NCBI GenBank assembly: GCA_002150815.3
Contig: NDFF03000072.1
Location: forward strand, 1 to 64,000
Origin: Grammothele lineata
Lineage: Eukaryota > Basidiomycota > Agaricomycetes > Polyporales > Polyporaceae
Direction: 5' to 3'
Length of the DNA: 64,000 nucleotides
Positions 33,893 through 44,600 of the stretch are shown in pieces. The notes below the pieces were generated by a model that saw nothing but the letters and a program-made list of their open reading frames with translations, was not told where the DNA came from and did no database searches. The position numbers and the translations under genes were made by a program. The stretch's first letter is position 1; each line of letters starts with the position of its first letter.

Positions 33893-34934
33893 CTACTTGG
33901 ACGTCGATCCTGGGGGGACATAGTCGCGCGACAAATCGATTGTCCCTTTGAGATGGGTATTGGTGATACGGACTTGCCGTTGCCTCGGGGCGGATTTCTT
34001 GCCCTTCTTCTTCGACATAGGCCCTTTTGCTACAGGCGTCGCCGCGGCGGTTGCTTGCAGGCCTTCCGACGCAAGCGCCTTGAGCAGGTCCACGTCGTTG
34101 GGCACCTCCAGCCCGTGCCAAAGATCAAGGAATTCTGCCGGCGGTCAGGCGGCGAGCCTGAGAAACCGACATGATACATACCCTGCTCGACAGCCATGCC
34201 ACCCTGCTCCTCGTTGGGTTTGACCTCATTCCAGAACACCATGCGCATCTGGCCGTCTTTGGTTGTCCGTGTGACATAAACCTCGCCCTCTTTCTCAAGC
34301 TCCTCGATTGCTTGCGGTGCCTCCTTCCAACTCTCCTTGAGGGTCCGGACTGAGAGCCCGCCTCCTTTGCGGGTTTGGCGTTGAATTTCGGTCAAGAGGG
34401 CTGCTTTATTGCGCACATTGAAGTCATGCTACGGAGGACAGTCGTCTTGAGCCCTCTGTGGGGAAGAGGAATAAGTGGCGTAAGGGACGCACCCGGTATG
34501 AATACAGATCCGTCTTTGGGTCGTGTATGACGCGGTCATGGGCTCTGAACTTGTCGAGAAGGACCTTATCCGTGTCCACAGGCGTGCTGGTCAGGATAGC
34601 GAGATCCTGGAGGCGCATGGGGTTGCCATTGGACTTGAGGTGACTGACGAGATACACGAGCTGTGTATTAACGTTGGTGCCGGTGCCGGTGTCAGCGGGT
34701 TGAGAGTATACAATGCCTGGTGCAGGAGGTCAGAGGCGCGGGAAAGGAAAGAGGGTCATACATACTGGACTTTGGTCGTTTCTTCTTCTTGGAGTCCCCA
34801 TCAGCCGAGCCGGAGGCAGAAGACGAAGGGTGCTGAGCAGGCTGAGGTGGTGGTGGCTGCGAATGCCAGGAGGTATAGTCCTGTCTATGGAGGGCGGACT
34901 TGAAGGCGGCGACGTCGCGCGCGAGGCCGGCCAT
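33893..34934 (-). CDS. TFA2: TFIIE subunit beta
   Basis: TFIIE beta works with TFIIE alpha to recruit and regulate TFIIH at RNA polymerase II promoters. The protein starts MAGLARDVAAFKSALHR, followed by a Ser-rich linker and a basic KKKKRPKSS. Tandem winged helices follow: NTQLVYLVSHLKSNGNPMRL, LAILTSTPVDTDKVLLDKFR and HDRVIHDPKTDLYSY, then RNKAALLTEIQRQTRKGGGL. The C-terminal region reads EEQGGMAVEQ, EFLDLWHGLEVPNDVDLLKA and the basic helix KGPMSKKKGKKSAPRQRQVR. It ends TNTHLKGTIDLSRDYVPPG followed by STSK. Four exons. It is divergent from PAN3, with 270 bases between start codons. Confidence 0.92.
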
Positions 34935-35204
34935 GGCGGGAGGGCGGGGCGGTCGTGGTGGTGGTCGACGAGGACGAGGACGAGGGCGGGCAATGTTGTG
35001 GGCGCATGTTGTGGGCGGGGTTTGTCGGGCGCCTGTGTGCGACGCTGACAGAGAGCAGGTTCTGGTCGGCGGCGGAGTCGACTCAAGTCGCCTTTCGACT
35101 CGACGAGCTTCGCGACCGACGCGTCCGCCCCGCCGCTCGTCGCAGTCTCTCTCTTTCAGAGCGTCGCCGCCCCTGTCGTCGCCGTCGTCTCTGCCGGGCT
35201 CCCC
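34935..35204. promoter_or_regulatory. Divergent promoter, TFA2 / PAN3
   Basis: 270 bases between start codons. The composition switches from G-rich to C-rich on the + strand near the middle, which fits two outward pyrimidine-rich leaders. No clear TATA box. Confidence 0.55.
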
Positions 35205-37892
35205 ATGGCTCACGGCGACATGTCCTTTTTCGCGCGCCCCTCCTCTGCCGCGGTCAAGATCTCCGCCCCGCCCTCCGACGAGCCCGCGAGCCCGAAGCCG
35301 TCCCCAGCCAAGAAGGGTCGGTCTCTCTCGGCCTACACGCTCGCCTCTCCACTGACCTGTCCCCAGATGCCCCGCAGCGGCAGTGTAGGAATATTCTCAT
35401 TTATGGGTCAGTCCTTCCCCGTATCCGACCCGTCCCATCTGCTCATATATCGCAACATCGCCTAGATCGTGTAAGTTTCAAGACAAGGGCTGTATCTTCT
35501 ACCATCCTCCGGTATGCCGCTTCCCCCTCTCCCACCGTCTGCATCGCTCACATATCTCGTAGATCGACGAACCTCCCCCACCGTACGGTCCTCTCCATCC
35601 TCTTTCCTCAACTCCCTCTCACCCTCGTCTAGATCCCCGGAGTCGCCCACTCCCGCTCCCGCTCTTCCTACACAGGCAATCAATGCCCCCGTTTTCGTTC
35701 CCAAGGGTCCTTTAAACCCCGCGAGTCCCACTCTTTCCGCGGCAGCGCCTGCTTTCGTTCAACAACAACCCGTTGAATCGTACGTTTCTAAGCTTCAGCC
35801 GCCCACCCCCTCCTCTTGCGGTTGATTATCTTGACCCGCGTCCTTGATACTATACCCTTGGCGCGTGTATCTCGAGCTGAAGCGTTCCATTAATCAGCGA
35901 AACCTCTTCCGAGCCGTCCTCTTCTTCCTACCCTTCGGAACAAGAGCAGGAGCACGCGCCGTCCCCGGAATCTCAACTCTACGATCCTTACAACCCTTAT
36001 GCCTATGTTGATCACAACGGTCACTTGGCGGAGGACGGCACCCAGGTTGCTATCCACGTTATCTTGTCTTCACTATCACTTCTGAAATCTGGCTCAGTCT
36101 GTCCCCAATCCTTACGACTTGCCCCATGACCAAATGATCGGTTACGACGGCTCGGCAATGGACCCCTTCTATCCGACTTCTCTTCCATACACTCGCCAGC
36201 CGGTGCATCTTATCCTTCCATACTTTTCTGTCGCCGCGTGCTGATAGTGGGTCGTCCAGCTCAACTATCACCTGTACACCCTCCCTCGTCCGGAGGCCCT
36301 GGCCCACCGGTACTTCATCTCCGACGACGTCCGCGAGGAGCTGCAGAAACGCTCCGAAACCACTCATACAGGCCCAGCGCCAGGGCTCTCCCTTCCCGAA
36401 GAGCTCCAGGGTTACCATTCCCTGGTCCCGCTCGAGTCAGCCGCTGCCGACCGTCGCAAGTTCGGTAACTGGTACTCTTTGGTCTACCGCGCGTCCAGTT
36501 CCAACGACGGCGCGGCTTATGTGCTGCGCCGGGTCGAGAGTAAGACCCTTCAAAATCGTTCCCTACTGCCCTTGCTGAAGCAGCTTCTCCTGGAAAGACT
36601 TCCGTCTCATGCAACAAACAGCATTTGCGCCTATTGAGGCGTGGGCACGCATCCGGCATCCGAACGTCGTCTCCGTCCACGAAGCTTTCACCACCCGTGC
36701 TTTCAACGACTCTTGTAAGAGGCGTTTAACCCATGGATAACGCAAGCGTCTAACACTCCCCAAAGCGCTCGTCGTGGTCTACGACGATCACCCTAACGCG
36801 CAGACACTGTACGAAGCTCACCTCAAGCCGAAACCGCCTCAGTTCCAGAACGGCCGCTTGCAAGCCCAGTCCAACCGGGTCCCTGAGCGCACTATCTGGT
36901 CATATGTTATCCAGATCGCGAACGCTGTGAGAGCCGTTCATGATGCGGGGCTTGCTGTCCGACTTCTCGAGGCCACCAAGATTCTCGTCACTGGCAAGAA
37001 CCGGTACGCGTTTTCTGTACAATTTATACACACCTGTCTAACCTCCTACAGGGTCCGGATTGGCTCCTGTGGCCTCGTCGACGTGCTGATGCATGACGTC
37101 CCGGCCGATATCAAGCTGCTTCAACAAGACGATTTGCATATGTTCGGTATCCTCATCTTCCAGCTTTGTTCCAGCAATCATGCCGCTATGTCCAATCTTG
37201 CCAAAGCCGCTGAGAGCCTCAACCGGAACTACTCTGCCGACCTGAAGAATGTTGCGCATTTCCTCATCTCCAAACCGGGGCCTCACAAGGTGAATCTCTG
37301 AGTACTGCATTCAACTACTGCCGGGAGATGCTAACGAAGGTTGAAGAACATTGGACAACTATTCGATCTTATTGGCAGCCGTCTACTCACAGAGCTGGAT
37401 GAAGCACAAAAGTGAGTTCCTTGTATCATTATCAAGGATGCCCGATTGACCGTTCTGGTTCCGTATCCAGCGCTGTCGATCGCCTCGAGGGTGAGCTGAT
37501 GAGCGAACTGGAGAACGCACGCCTCGTCCGTCTGCTCTGCAAGTTCGGTTTCATTAACGAGCGTCCGGAGTATGTCGCTGTCCAATACCATACCGTTGTG
37601 ACCGCTTAATGTTGACTCATATTGCAGACACAACCACGAAACGCGATGGTCTGAGACTGGTGATCGGTACATTATCAAGCTCTTCCGGGATTTCGTCTTC
37701 CACCAGGTCGACGAGATGGGTCGACCTGTCGTCAACCTCACGCACGTGCTCTCCTGCCTCAACAAACTCGACGCAGGTACCGACGAGCGCATCATGCTTG
37801 TCTCCCGCGACGAGCAGTCCTGCCTCGTCGTCTCATACAGAGAGGTCAAGGTCTGCATCGAATCCGCATTCAGCGAGCTTACGCGGGGATGA
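35205..37892 (+). CDS. PAN3: PAN2-PAN3 deadenylation complex regulatory subunit Pan3
   Basis: Pan3 dimers bind poly(A)-binding protein and RNA and activate the Pan2 nuclease for initial poly(A) shortening. A CCCH finger lies at residues 44-64 (C44, C53, C60, H64; [10 protein letters not shown] then [11 protein letters not shown]), split by an intron. A PAM2-like segment follows: [19 protein letters not shown]. The pseudokinase domain includes [57 protein letters not shown] and [14 protein letters not shown]. The C-terminal knob domain has [36 protein letters not shown] and [21 protein letters not shown] 20-nt exon (35563-35582) between two 50-nt introns supplies IDEPPP and is needed to keep frame. 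Confidence 0.94.
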
Positions 37893-38087
37893 CAATAACT
37901 CTGCAAACGGACGTCTGGTACTGTATACGCCGCGTGAACTGGGCTTCGACCTTTTCATACATAGAAAATACGTAGAACAGAAAAAGACGCGGAAAATACA
38001 GACATAAAGCCGACTCGTATACCATGTGGGGCGTGAGAAGTCTTTCAAGCGCGTCGTTCATGATCGTGTATGCACGTGACCGTGACT

Positions 38088-38107
38088 CGACGCGTATTAA
38101 CGCGTCG
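38088..38107. promoter_or_regulatory. Palindromic pair of MCB-like ACGCGT boxes upstream of GEN1/YEN1
   Basis: Arms CGACGCGT and ACGCGTCG form a perfect inverted repeat around a 4-base centre. This places two ACGCGT boxes (38090-38095 and 38100-38105) about 150-165 bases before the GEN1 start codon. In yeasts ACGCGT is the core bound by the MBF (Mbp1-Swi6) G1/S factor. Use here is inferred. Confidence 0.6.
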
Positions 38108-38115
38108 TTACGTAA
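38108..38115. promoter_or_regulatory. TTACGTAA bZIP-like palindrome in the GEN1/YEN1 promoter
   Basis: TTACGTAA directly abuts the MCB pair and sits inside the longer palindrome CGTTACGTAACG (38106-38117). It equals the Yap/AP-1-type recognition core in yeasts. A CACGTG E-box lies at 38073-38078. A bZIP regulator is only a guess. Confidence 0.4.
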
Positions 38116-38254
38116 CGCGCCCTCATGAACCGCGTCGGAGAGACGCTTGAGCCCGCTGCTCGACTGGTATTTATTCTCCCAGTGGTTACCATCGTCTCTC
38201 TATCCTCGACATCTGGGGTCGCGCTGGCCAACACGCCTCGTCCTTCTCCAAACT

Positions 38255-41200
38255 ATGGGTGTTCCGGGCCTATGGGACGTACGTGGCTAACTCAGACCAC
38301 CACTTTCGACCTCTCCCTTACTGGTCACGTTACCCCTATTTAGGTTTTGCGTCCTGCAGGAAAGATGCGCTCTCTCACTCACCTCTCCGTGAAGGACGGC
38401 TTTGAGGCAAACCCAGATGGTAAACGTGGATTTCGCGTCGGGATTGATGCCAGTATCTGGTTCTACCACGCCACGTACGGCCGTGAGGGCGAGAATCCAG
38501 AACTCAGGACGCTCTTCTTCCGTTGCACTCGCCTGATGACCATGCCGTTTCTACCTCTGTTTGTCTTCGATGGTCCCAAGAGGCCAGAGATTAAAAGAGG
38601 AAAACGCATTAGCGGGAAGAATCATTGGATGGTTCAAGGGATGCAAGAAATCATTTCCGCCTTTGGGTTTGAGTGGCGCATGGTCAGTGGCTCGCATTTC
38701 TCAGACAGAGGATTGAAGCTTACAGTGCTCGTGTTGCGAAATTTCAAGGCTCCCGGAGAAGCAGAGGCTGAACTAGCTTACTTGAACAGGATCGGTGTCA
38801 TTGACGCCGTGCTCACGGACGACGTGGACACGTTCCTCTTCGGCGCTGCAATGCTCGTTCGGAAGTAAGTAGTTCTTTAGCGAATACGCGCGCTACAGGT
38901 TGTTCAAGTGTCTGACATTCCCTGATTTAGTCCGAGCACAAATCTCACCGGCAACCGCGCCCATTCGCTCAAGAATGCAGCAGGGAAAGACGACGGAAAC
39001 CACGTCATGACTTATGCCGCCAAGGATATACTTACTCGCGATGACATCCGACTCACGCAGGGTGGTCTCATCCTTATTGGAGTCCTTCGCGGCGGTGATT
39101 ACTCTGAGGAAGGCCTCCGGGGCTGCGGCATCGCGACCGCGCACGGGCTAGCAAAATGCGGTTTTGGCGACAGTCTCGTCCATGCCGCCCGTACTCTATC
39201 TCGCGCAGCGCTCAAGGACTTCCTCATCGGGTGGCGCGACGATGTCCGCAAGGAGTTGCGCACGAATTCGCGCGGGCAGCTGCCGCGCAAGAGCCCTGCG
39301 CTCTCCAAGGCGATCGAAGAAGACTTTCCCGACATCGATGTGCTGCTCGCCTACACAAACCCTGTTACGTCCGAAGAGAAAGGCCCCGGACACAAGAACG
39401 CTGTTGTCGACTGGGATAAGGAGCCGGACCTAGGACGGATCGCCGGATTGTGCGAGATGTACTTCGAGTGGGGGATCAAGGAGATCATCATCAAGCGCTT
39501 CAGGACCGTTCTCTGGCCTTCAGCCGTTCTACGAATACTACGCCGCGCGGCAATCCTCAACGACCGGAGAACTGCTCTCGTAGAGAGAAGCACCGCCACG
39601 GAGCCCGTCACTCCTCGCAAGAACGGGAAGCCGCGCCGCCCACCCCCGGGTACACCCTCGAGCATGATCACGAAGCATTTCTCGACCATGGCATTGACCA
39701 GTCCCCAGAGAGGCGCTGGCAGCGGCCGCGCAAGCGATGACGAGGACGAAGAGCGTCTCATTGTCAAAATCCATTCGTCCAGGCAGCACGCTTCGACGGA
39801 TAGTGTACTCGAGTACCGTCTAGAGGTCGCACCCGCTCAATTGGTACGACTCTGCGAGGCGGGTGTGAAAGGTCTCAGGACTGCACTCCCGCCGGACCTC
39901 TCAGATTCGGATGACGACGGGGAAGACGACGATGAGGGTGGGGGTAGGAAGAAAGGAGGAAAGAAAACGAAGAAGCCGCCTCCGGATCCCTTGAGCCACC
40001 TAAGAATCTGGCTCCCGGCATGCATGGTCGAGATGGTGGAACCCGAACTCGTGGAGGAGTTTGAGGGCGTGCAGAAGAAGAAGGCAGATAAGAAAGCGGG
40101 AAAGGGGAAGAGTGGAAGTACAAGCAGCAGGAAGAAGCTCGGTCCGCTTCCGTCGGTTGCCGCGGTGGCAGAAGAGGAAGAATCGAGTTCCGCTGAGAGC
40201 CCTCCCCGGCCTCCCCCGCCCCCTCCGAAGCGGCAAATGACCGCTTCCTCCGCCGTAGCTCAGCCCAAGAAAGCCCAGAAGAAGCCGACGGCTCAAGACG
40301 CTGGAGCCGCCAAGATCAACACAATCTTCCCTGCGAAGAAGGTGACGGCGACTTCCACCACGTCCAAACCATCCAAGGCCTCCACCACTACTAGAGTAGC
40401 TGATCTTTTCAAAGACGCGTACGAGTCAACCGATGATGCTCCCACAACGTCACGGAGTAGAACTTTACATACCGTGATCTCTGGTTCCATTGTGCCATCC
40501 GTCGCTCCGTCAAGAACAAGCTCGAGTCGCTTGCTCGGATTCCTTGATGAAATCTCTTCGGCCAGCACCTCTCCCTCGAAACTAAATAGACTGGACGATT
40601 CTCCGTCTAAGAGGCGGCCAATTCAACCCTTTCCCATGGATTTCAGTGCCCTCTCTGATAGCGAGCCAGTAAAGACGACGGAACGGCTCTCGTCTCGCAC
40701 CCGGACACGATCAGCCCTCACAACATCTGACGACTCAGACGGACCGCCTTCTACGTTTCAGAAGTCGCCACGGCGTTCGGAGAAGCACTCGTCGCCTAGA
40801 AACTCCCCTCGAAAAGAAAAGACCAGTGCTACAAAAAGAGTGGTGCTGAGAGAAGAGGAGGAGGAATCTTCGGACTCCGACCGACCGCCGTCACCGTCGC
40901 CGTTCAAGAGCAAGGCTCAAGCCAAGGTGCTTACACCCCAGAAGATCTATATGCGAAGCAGTGAGTTGTACACGCGGAGCGAAGAGGAAGAGGAAGAGTC
41001 CGATCGTGCACCGTCACCATCGCCAGTGAAACGTCCACCTGTGCCGTCGCGGCTAGTAGGCAAGCCTCCACTGATGTCATCCCGGCCGGTAACTGCAACA
41101 CGACTGCCCGCGCCACCTCCCGCCGATTTATCCATCATCTCGATATCGAGCGGTTCAGAAGAGGAGATGCTACCGCCTGTTCGGCTTACGAAGAAGGCCC

Positions 41201-41310
41201 CTCCGTTGCAGGCAGTTAAGGCGAGGGCTGTCTTGACGACCAAGATCCAATGTCAACAGAAGCCGCCGCGGAGAGCATACGACCCAGATGATGTGATAGA
41301 TCTGACATGA
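38255..41310 (+). CDS. YEN1/GEN1: GEN1/Yen1-type Holliday junction resolvase (XPG/Rad2 family)
   Basis: Structure-specific endonuclease that cuts Holliday junctions late in the cell cycle. Exons 38255-38278, 38344-38682, 38749-38864 and 38931-41310 give 952 residues. The 24-nt first exon is needed to make the family's N-terminus MGVPGLWDVLRPAGK. XPG-N: FRVGIDASIWFYHATYGREG and LFVFDGPKRPEIKRGKR. XPG-I: APGEAEAELAYLNR, IGVIDAVLTDDVDTFLFGA. The helix-hairpin region is LIGVLRGGDYSEEGLRGCG. A chromodomain-like segment may lie near residues 430-500. The C-terminal half is disordered, with nine S/T-P-x-K/R sites and the predicted SUMO-interacting motifs IISISSGSEEE (895-905) and VIDLT (948-952, the last residues). 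A 66-nt intron (38683-38748) is stop-free and in frame. Confidence 0.94.
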
Positions 41311-41603
41311 TGATTTGAGTCTTGTTGTATATTTTGAATACAGTATACTTCTGCTACTATCCAACCAATTGAGTCAACGAGTGAGATAGGGTGGAGAGAC
41401 ATAACTTGAGTTAGCGGGACACGAGATGTGATGAATGCTACAATGATGCTGTGGGAAACCCGAGAGAGAATGACCAGGTGTGAGATAGGAGAAACGGAAA
41501 GGACATGGAAGACTGGAAACGAAGAAATGTGGTAATGTAGAGGGGACCGTCCATTCGAGCGTCTCATAACCGTCGTGCGAACATTATCATACATTGTTGT
41601 TGA

Positions 41604-44600
41604 TTAATAGGCCGTCGTGAAATCACGTATGCGTTGCTGACTCGTGAGGTCGTCCCCCGAATCAGGCACGGAGTCTGCAGCAAGTACCTGGTCGCGGAAT
41701 CGTCGAATGGCATCCAGTCGCGAGCGCCAATTGGTGACGACCTCCTCTTGCTTGGTATCCATCTCGGTACTCTGCCAGACAGCGACAAACCAGTCAGACA
41801 GGAGAGCAATCTGTCGCACCAGCTTGGGTAGGTTCGCGGCCGAGATGAGCTTGAAGTCTCCAATTGGGGTGAACTCGACCATGCCCGGAGCACGCTGGAG
41901 CGTGACCTTGAAGTATTCGTGCTCATGTACGCTGTCCGAGAACGCAGCTATTGCGCCACGAGAATGGGGCTCTATGACGATGTTCACAAACTGAAACTGC
42001 GTCTTGAGCGTATCGAACTTGTAGGGCTTGCCGGAGTCGTTCCAGACGATACGGATGAGATCGTTTCCAATGTGGGCCTTTTTGTTCATACACATCGGAT
42101 CGCTCCCGGTGGGCATCAATGTCGCGACATGGAAGAGAATCTGGCCAATGTCGTCCCACCAGGCGTAAGCGTATTCGCCGTCGATATCAGGATCCAGTCC
42201 GCCGTCGTAGACGTCCACTTGACCACGGAGATAGATCAATCTACCGAGCCCTTCCAGGAAGCGCGTGTACGCCGGAGAACCATGGGAGTTGCGCAAGATC
42301 TCCGCCTCCTCTTCCTGCCCAGGCGCCACGTACATGACACCAACCTTGTGGGTGTCGATGACCGGCATTCTATCAAAGGTGCGCAGGAACGCAGCCAGCT
42401 TCGCCTTGTCCGTGACGAGGCGCCCACGGCCCAGCGGTCGCTTATCCGGATACGGCGAGAGCTGTAATGCAAAGTAGCTCGGATCTATCGCCACCTCCTT
42501 TCGCCGCTGCGAGGGCGCGCTGTAGCTCCAGACGTAACCCGTGATCGGGTCCGGACGTTCTGTCTGATGAGAGGTCTTGGCAGCATTGGCCAAACCCTCT
42601 TTGACATCGTCCTGTTGGAACACCACGGCATCAAACGTCATTCACAGTACAACTGGCAAAACACGCACCAAGGTCGGAACACCATTGCCATTGAGCTCAT
42701 CAGTCGAGTCATCACCGGTCACTTGCTCCCCATCGTCCTCGCGATCCATCACTAACATTGCAGAGACCGAGACGAGATCAGGATCGACATCTCCGAGGGA
42801 CACCATGGGCACATTCTCAGACCGGACGAGGAACTTGGTGAGTCCTGACGGGCGACGCGAGAGCACCTCGATCCACCCGCGCCGCGATAACGCACGAATC
42901 GTCACGACCGAATTCCCGAGGATCCACGTCTTCTCGCTGATCGCAGGCTCCGCGCCCTTGGGATGCAGGGTCGGGTTCATCACGATCTCGTCGAGCGTGG
43001 ATTTGGCAGGGCGTGGGTCTGCGCTTGCATAGGTGTAGCGAGCGAGCCAGTCGAACGCGACCTCGGTAGGTGGGTCGACGTCCCCTTTGCCTCCACTGTT
43101 GGCGAGTAGCAGCTGGCGGACGATGTAGCTCACGTGGCGTTGACGGTCGGGCATGTCGACTGCGAGGAACCACTCGTAGGTTATGTAGTAGGACATGATG
43201 CGGACGTGCTGCGAGAGCGCCCACGAGATGGATAGCGAGGTGTCGTGCCGGTTGTGATGCTCCAGGTACTTCAACGCGACGGCGAACACCATCTTGAAGT
43301 CGCTTTCGGTGAAATTGGCGTAGAGCGCCTGCTGCGAGCCGACGATAGCGAGAAAATCAATGATATGCACCGCGATGGCCGGGTTGGAGATGATCTGCGA
43401 CAGCTTTTCCATAATGCGCGGAAGGGACTTGGTCACTGATGACTGCAACTCGAACGCGGAAAGAGAGAGTGCGTGTAAGCAGCACTTCTGGGTCGATGGT
43501 TGTCCGCTGAGGCCCAGAAGGAGGACCTCGACGAGACGATGCAGTTGCGGGTTCTCGAAGCAGCGCTGGTAGCTGATGAGGACGGTGAGCGTGTGGAATG
43601 CGAGTCCTTGCGCATCGCGGGAGATAATCCCGTCAGGCCACCGTTCAATTTGTTTCGCGAGCGTCCCGTCCGAGATGCCGGAGCATAGCTTGGTCAGCAG
43701 CTCTCCTATCACCTTCTTCGACTTTGGGCCGCAGAAGAGGTGCTTGTTCGCCAGCTGAGTGGGTAAATGGCATAGTACATATGCCAGGATCTCCCAATCT
43801 CGCTCCCCTTCGATAATCTCCACGATTTTGCTGAGGTAGAGGGACGACTGCAGCACGGCGTCGCCGTGACCGGGGCTGGTCGGATCGTATGACATCATTC
43901 CCTCGCTCGCTACGTCAGACGCTGCAACGGACAGCGAGAGCACCTCGGGCAACGACCACAGCGGCTCGCGTGGTAGGGGCCTGTACTTTGTGCCGCCCGT
44001 AGAGAGGGGACGAGCGGCTACCCGAGACCGACTTCGACTGAGATCAACCCGTGGCTGACCTCCGCGTCCACGCGAGGCGCGGCGGCCGTCACGCTCTGCA
44101 GGGGGGCGAGCACGAGGTCGCCGAAGCTCGTCGTCCTTAAACATGTCCTCGACGGTACCGGAGGGGGGCTCCGCCCGGCCAATAAGAGCAGAGAGGGAGA
44201 CGATCTGTCCGTCCTTGTCGTACTCGTCGCGCGCGAAGTAGAGGCGGTGGTCGCGGTCGACCCGGAGACGCATGAGGAACTGTAGAGCCGCGAGGCGTGC
44301 CCGGACGCAGCCTGCTCCCGAAACAAGCTCGACAATGTGCTTGAAGAGCTGTCTTGCGTGCCAGAGGTTGCTGCGAGACAGGGCGAGGGGCGTGAAGACG
44401 AGCTGGCTGAAGACGGATATGAGCGCTATGACAGCACCCACTGAACCGGGGACGGCCAAGTGTTGCGGATCAGATGGGGCGAAGGTGGGAGATGGAGCTT
44501 CCACAGGGGCGGGCATATCGTTTGTAGGACGGCGGGATTTCGACTGGGAGCGTGGCATGCTGTTGGTGAAGGAGGAAATGAGGTTCATGAATGAAGTCTG

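Larger units (their letters stand above)
37893..38254. promoter_or_regulatory. PAN3 3' end and GEN1/YEN1 promoter
   Basis: Holds the E-box, MCB pair and TTACGTAA palindrome described separately, all within 38073-38117. Confidence 0.55.
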
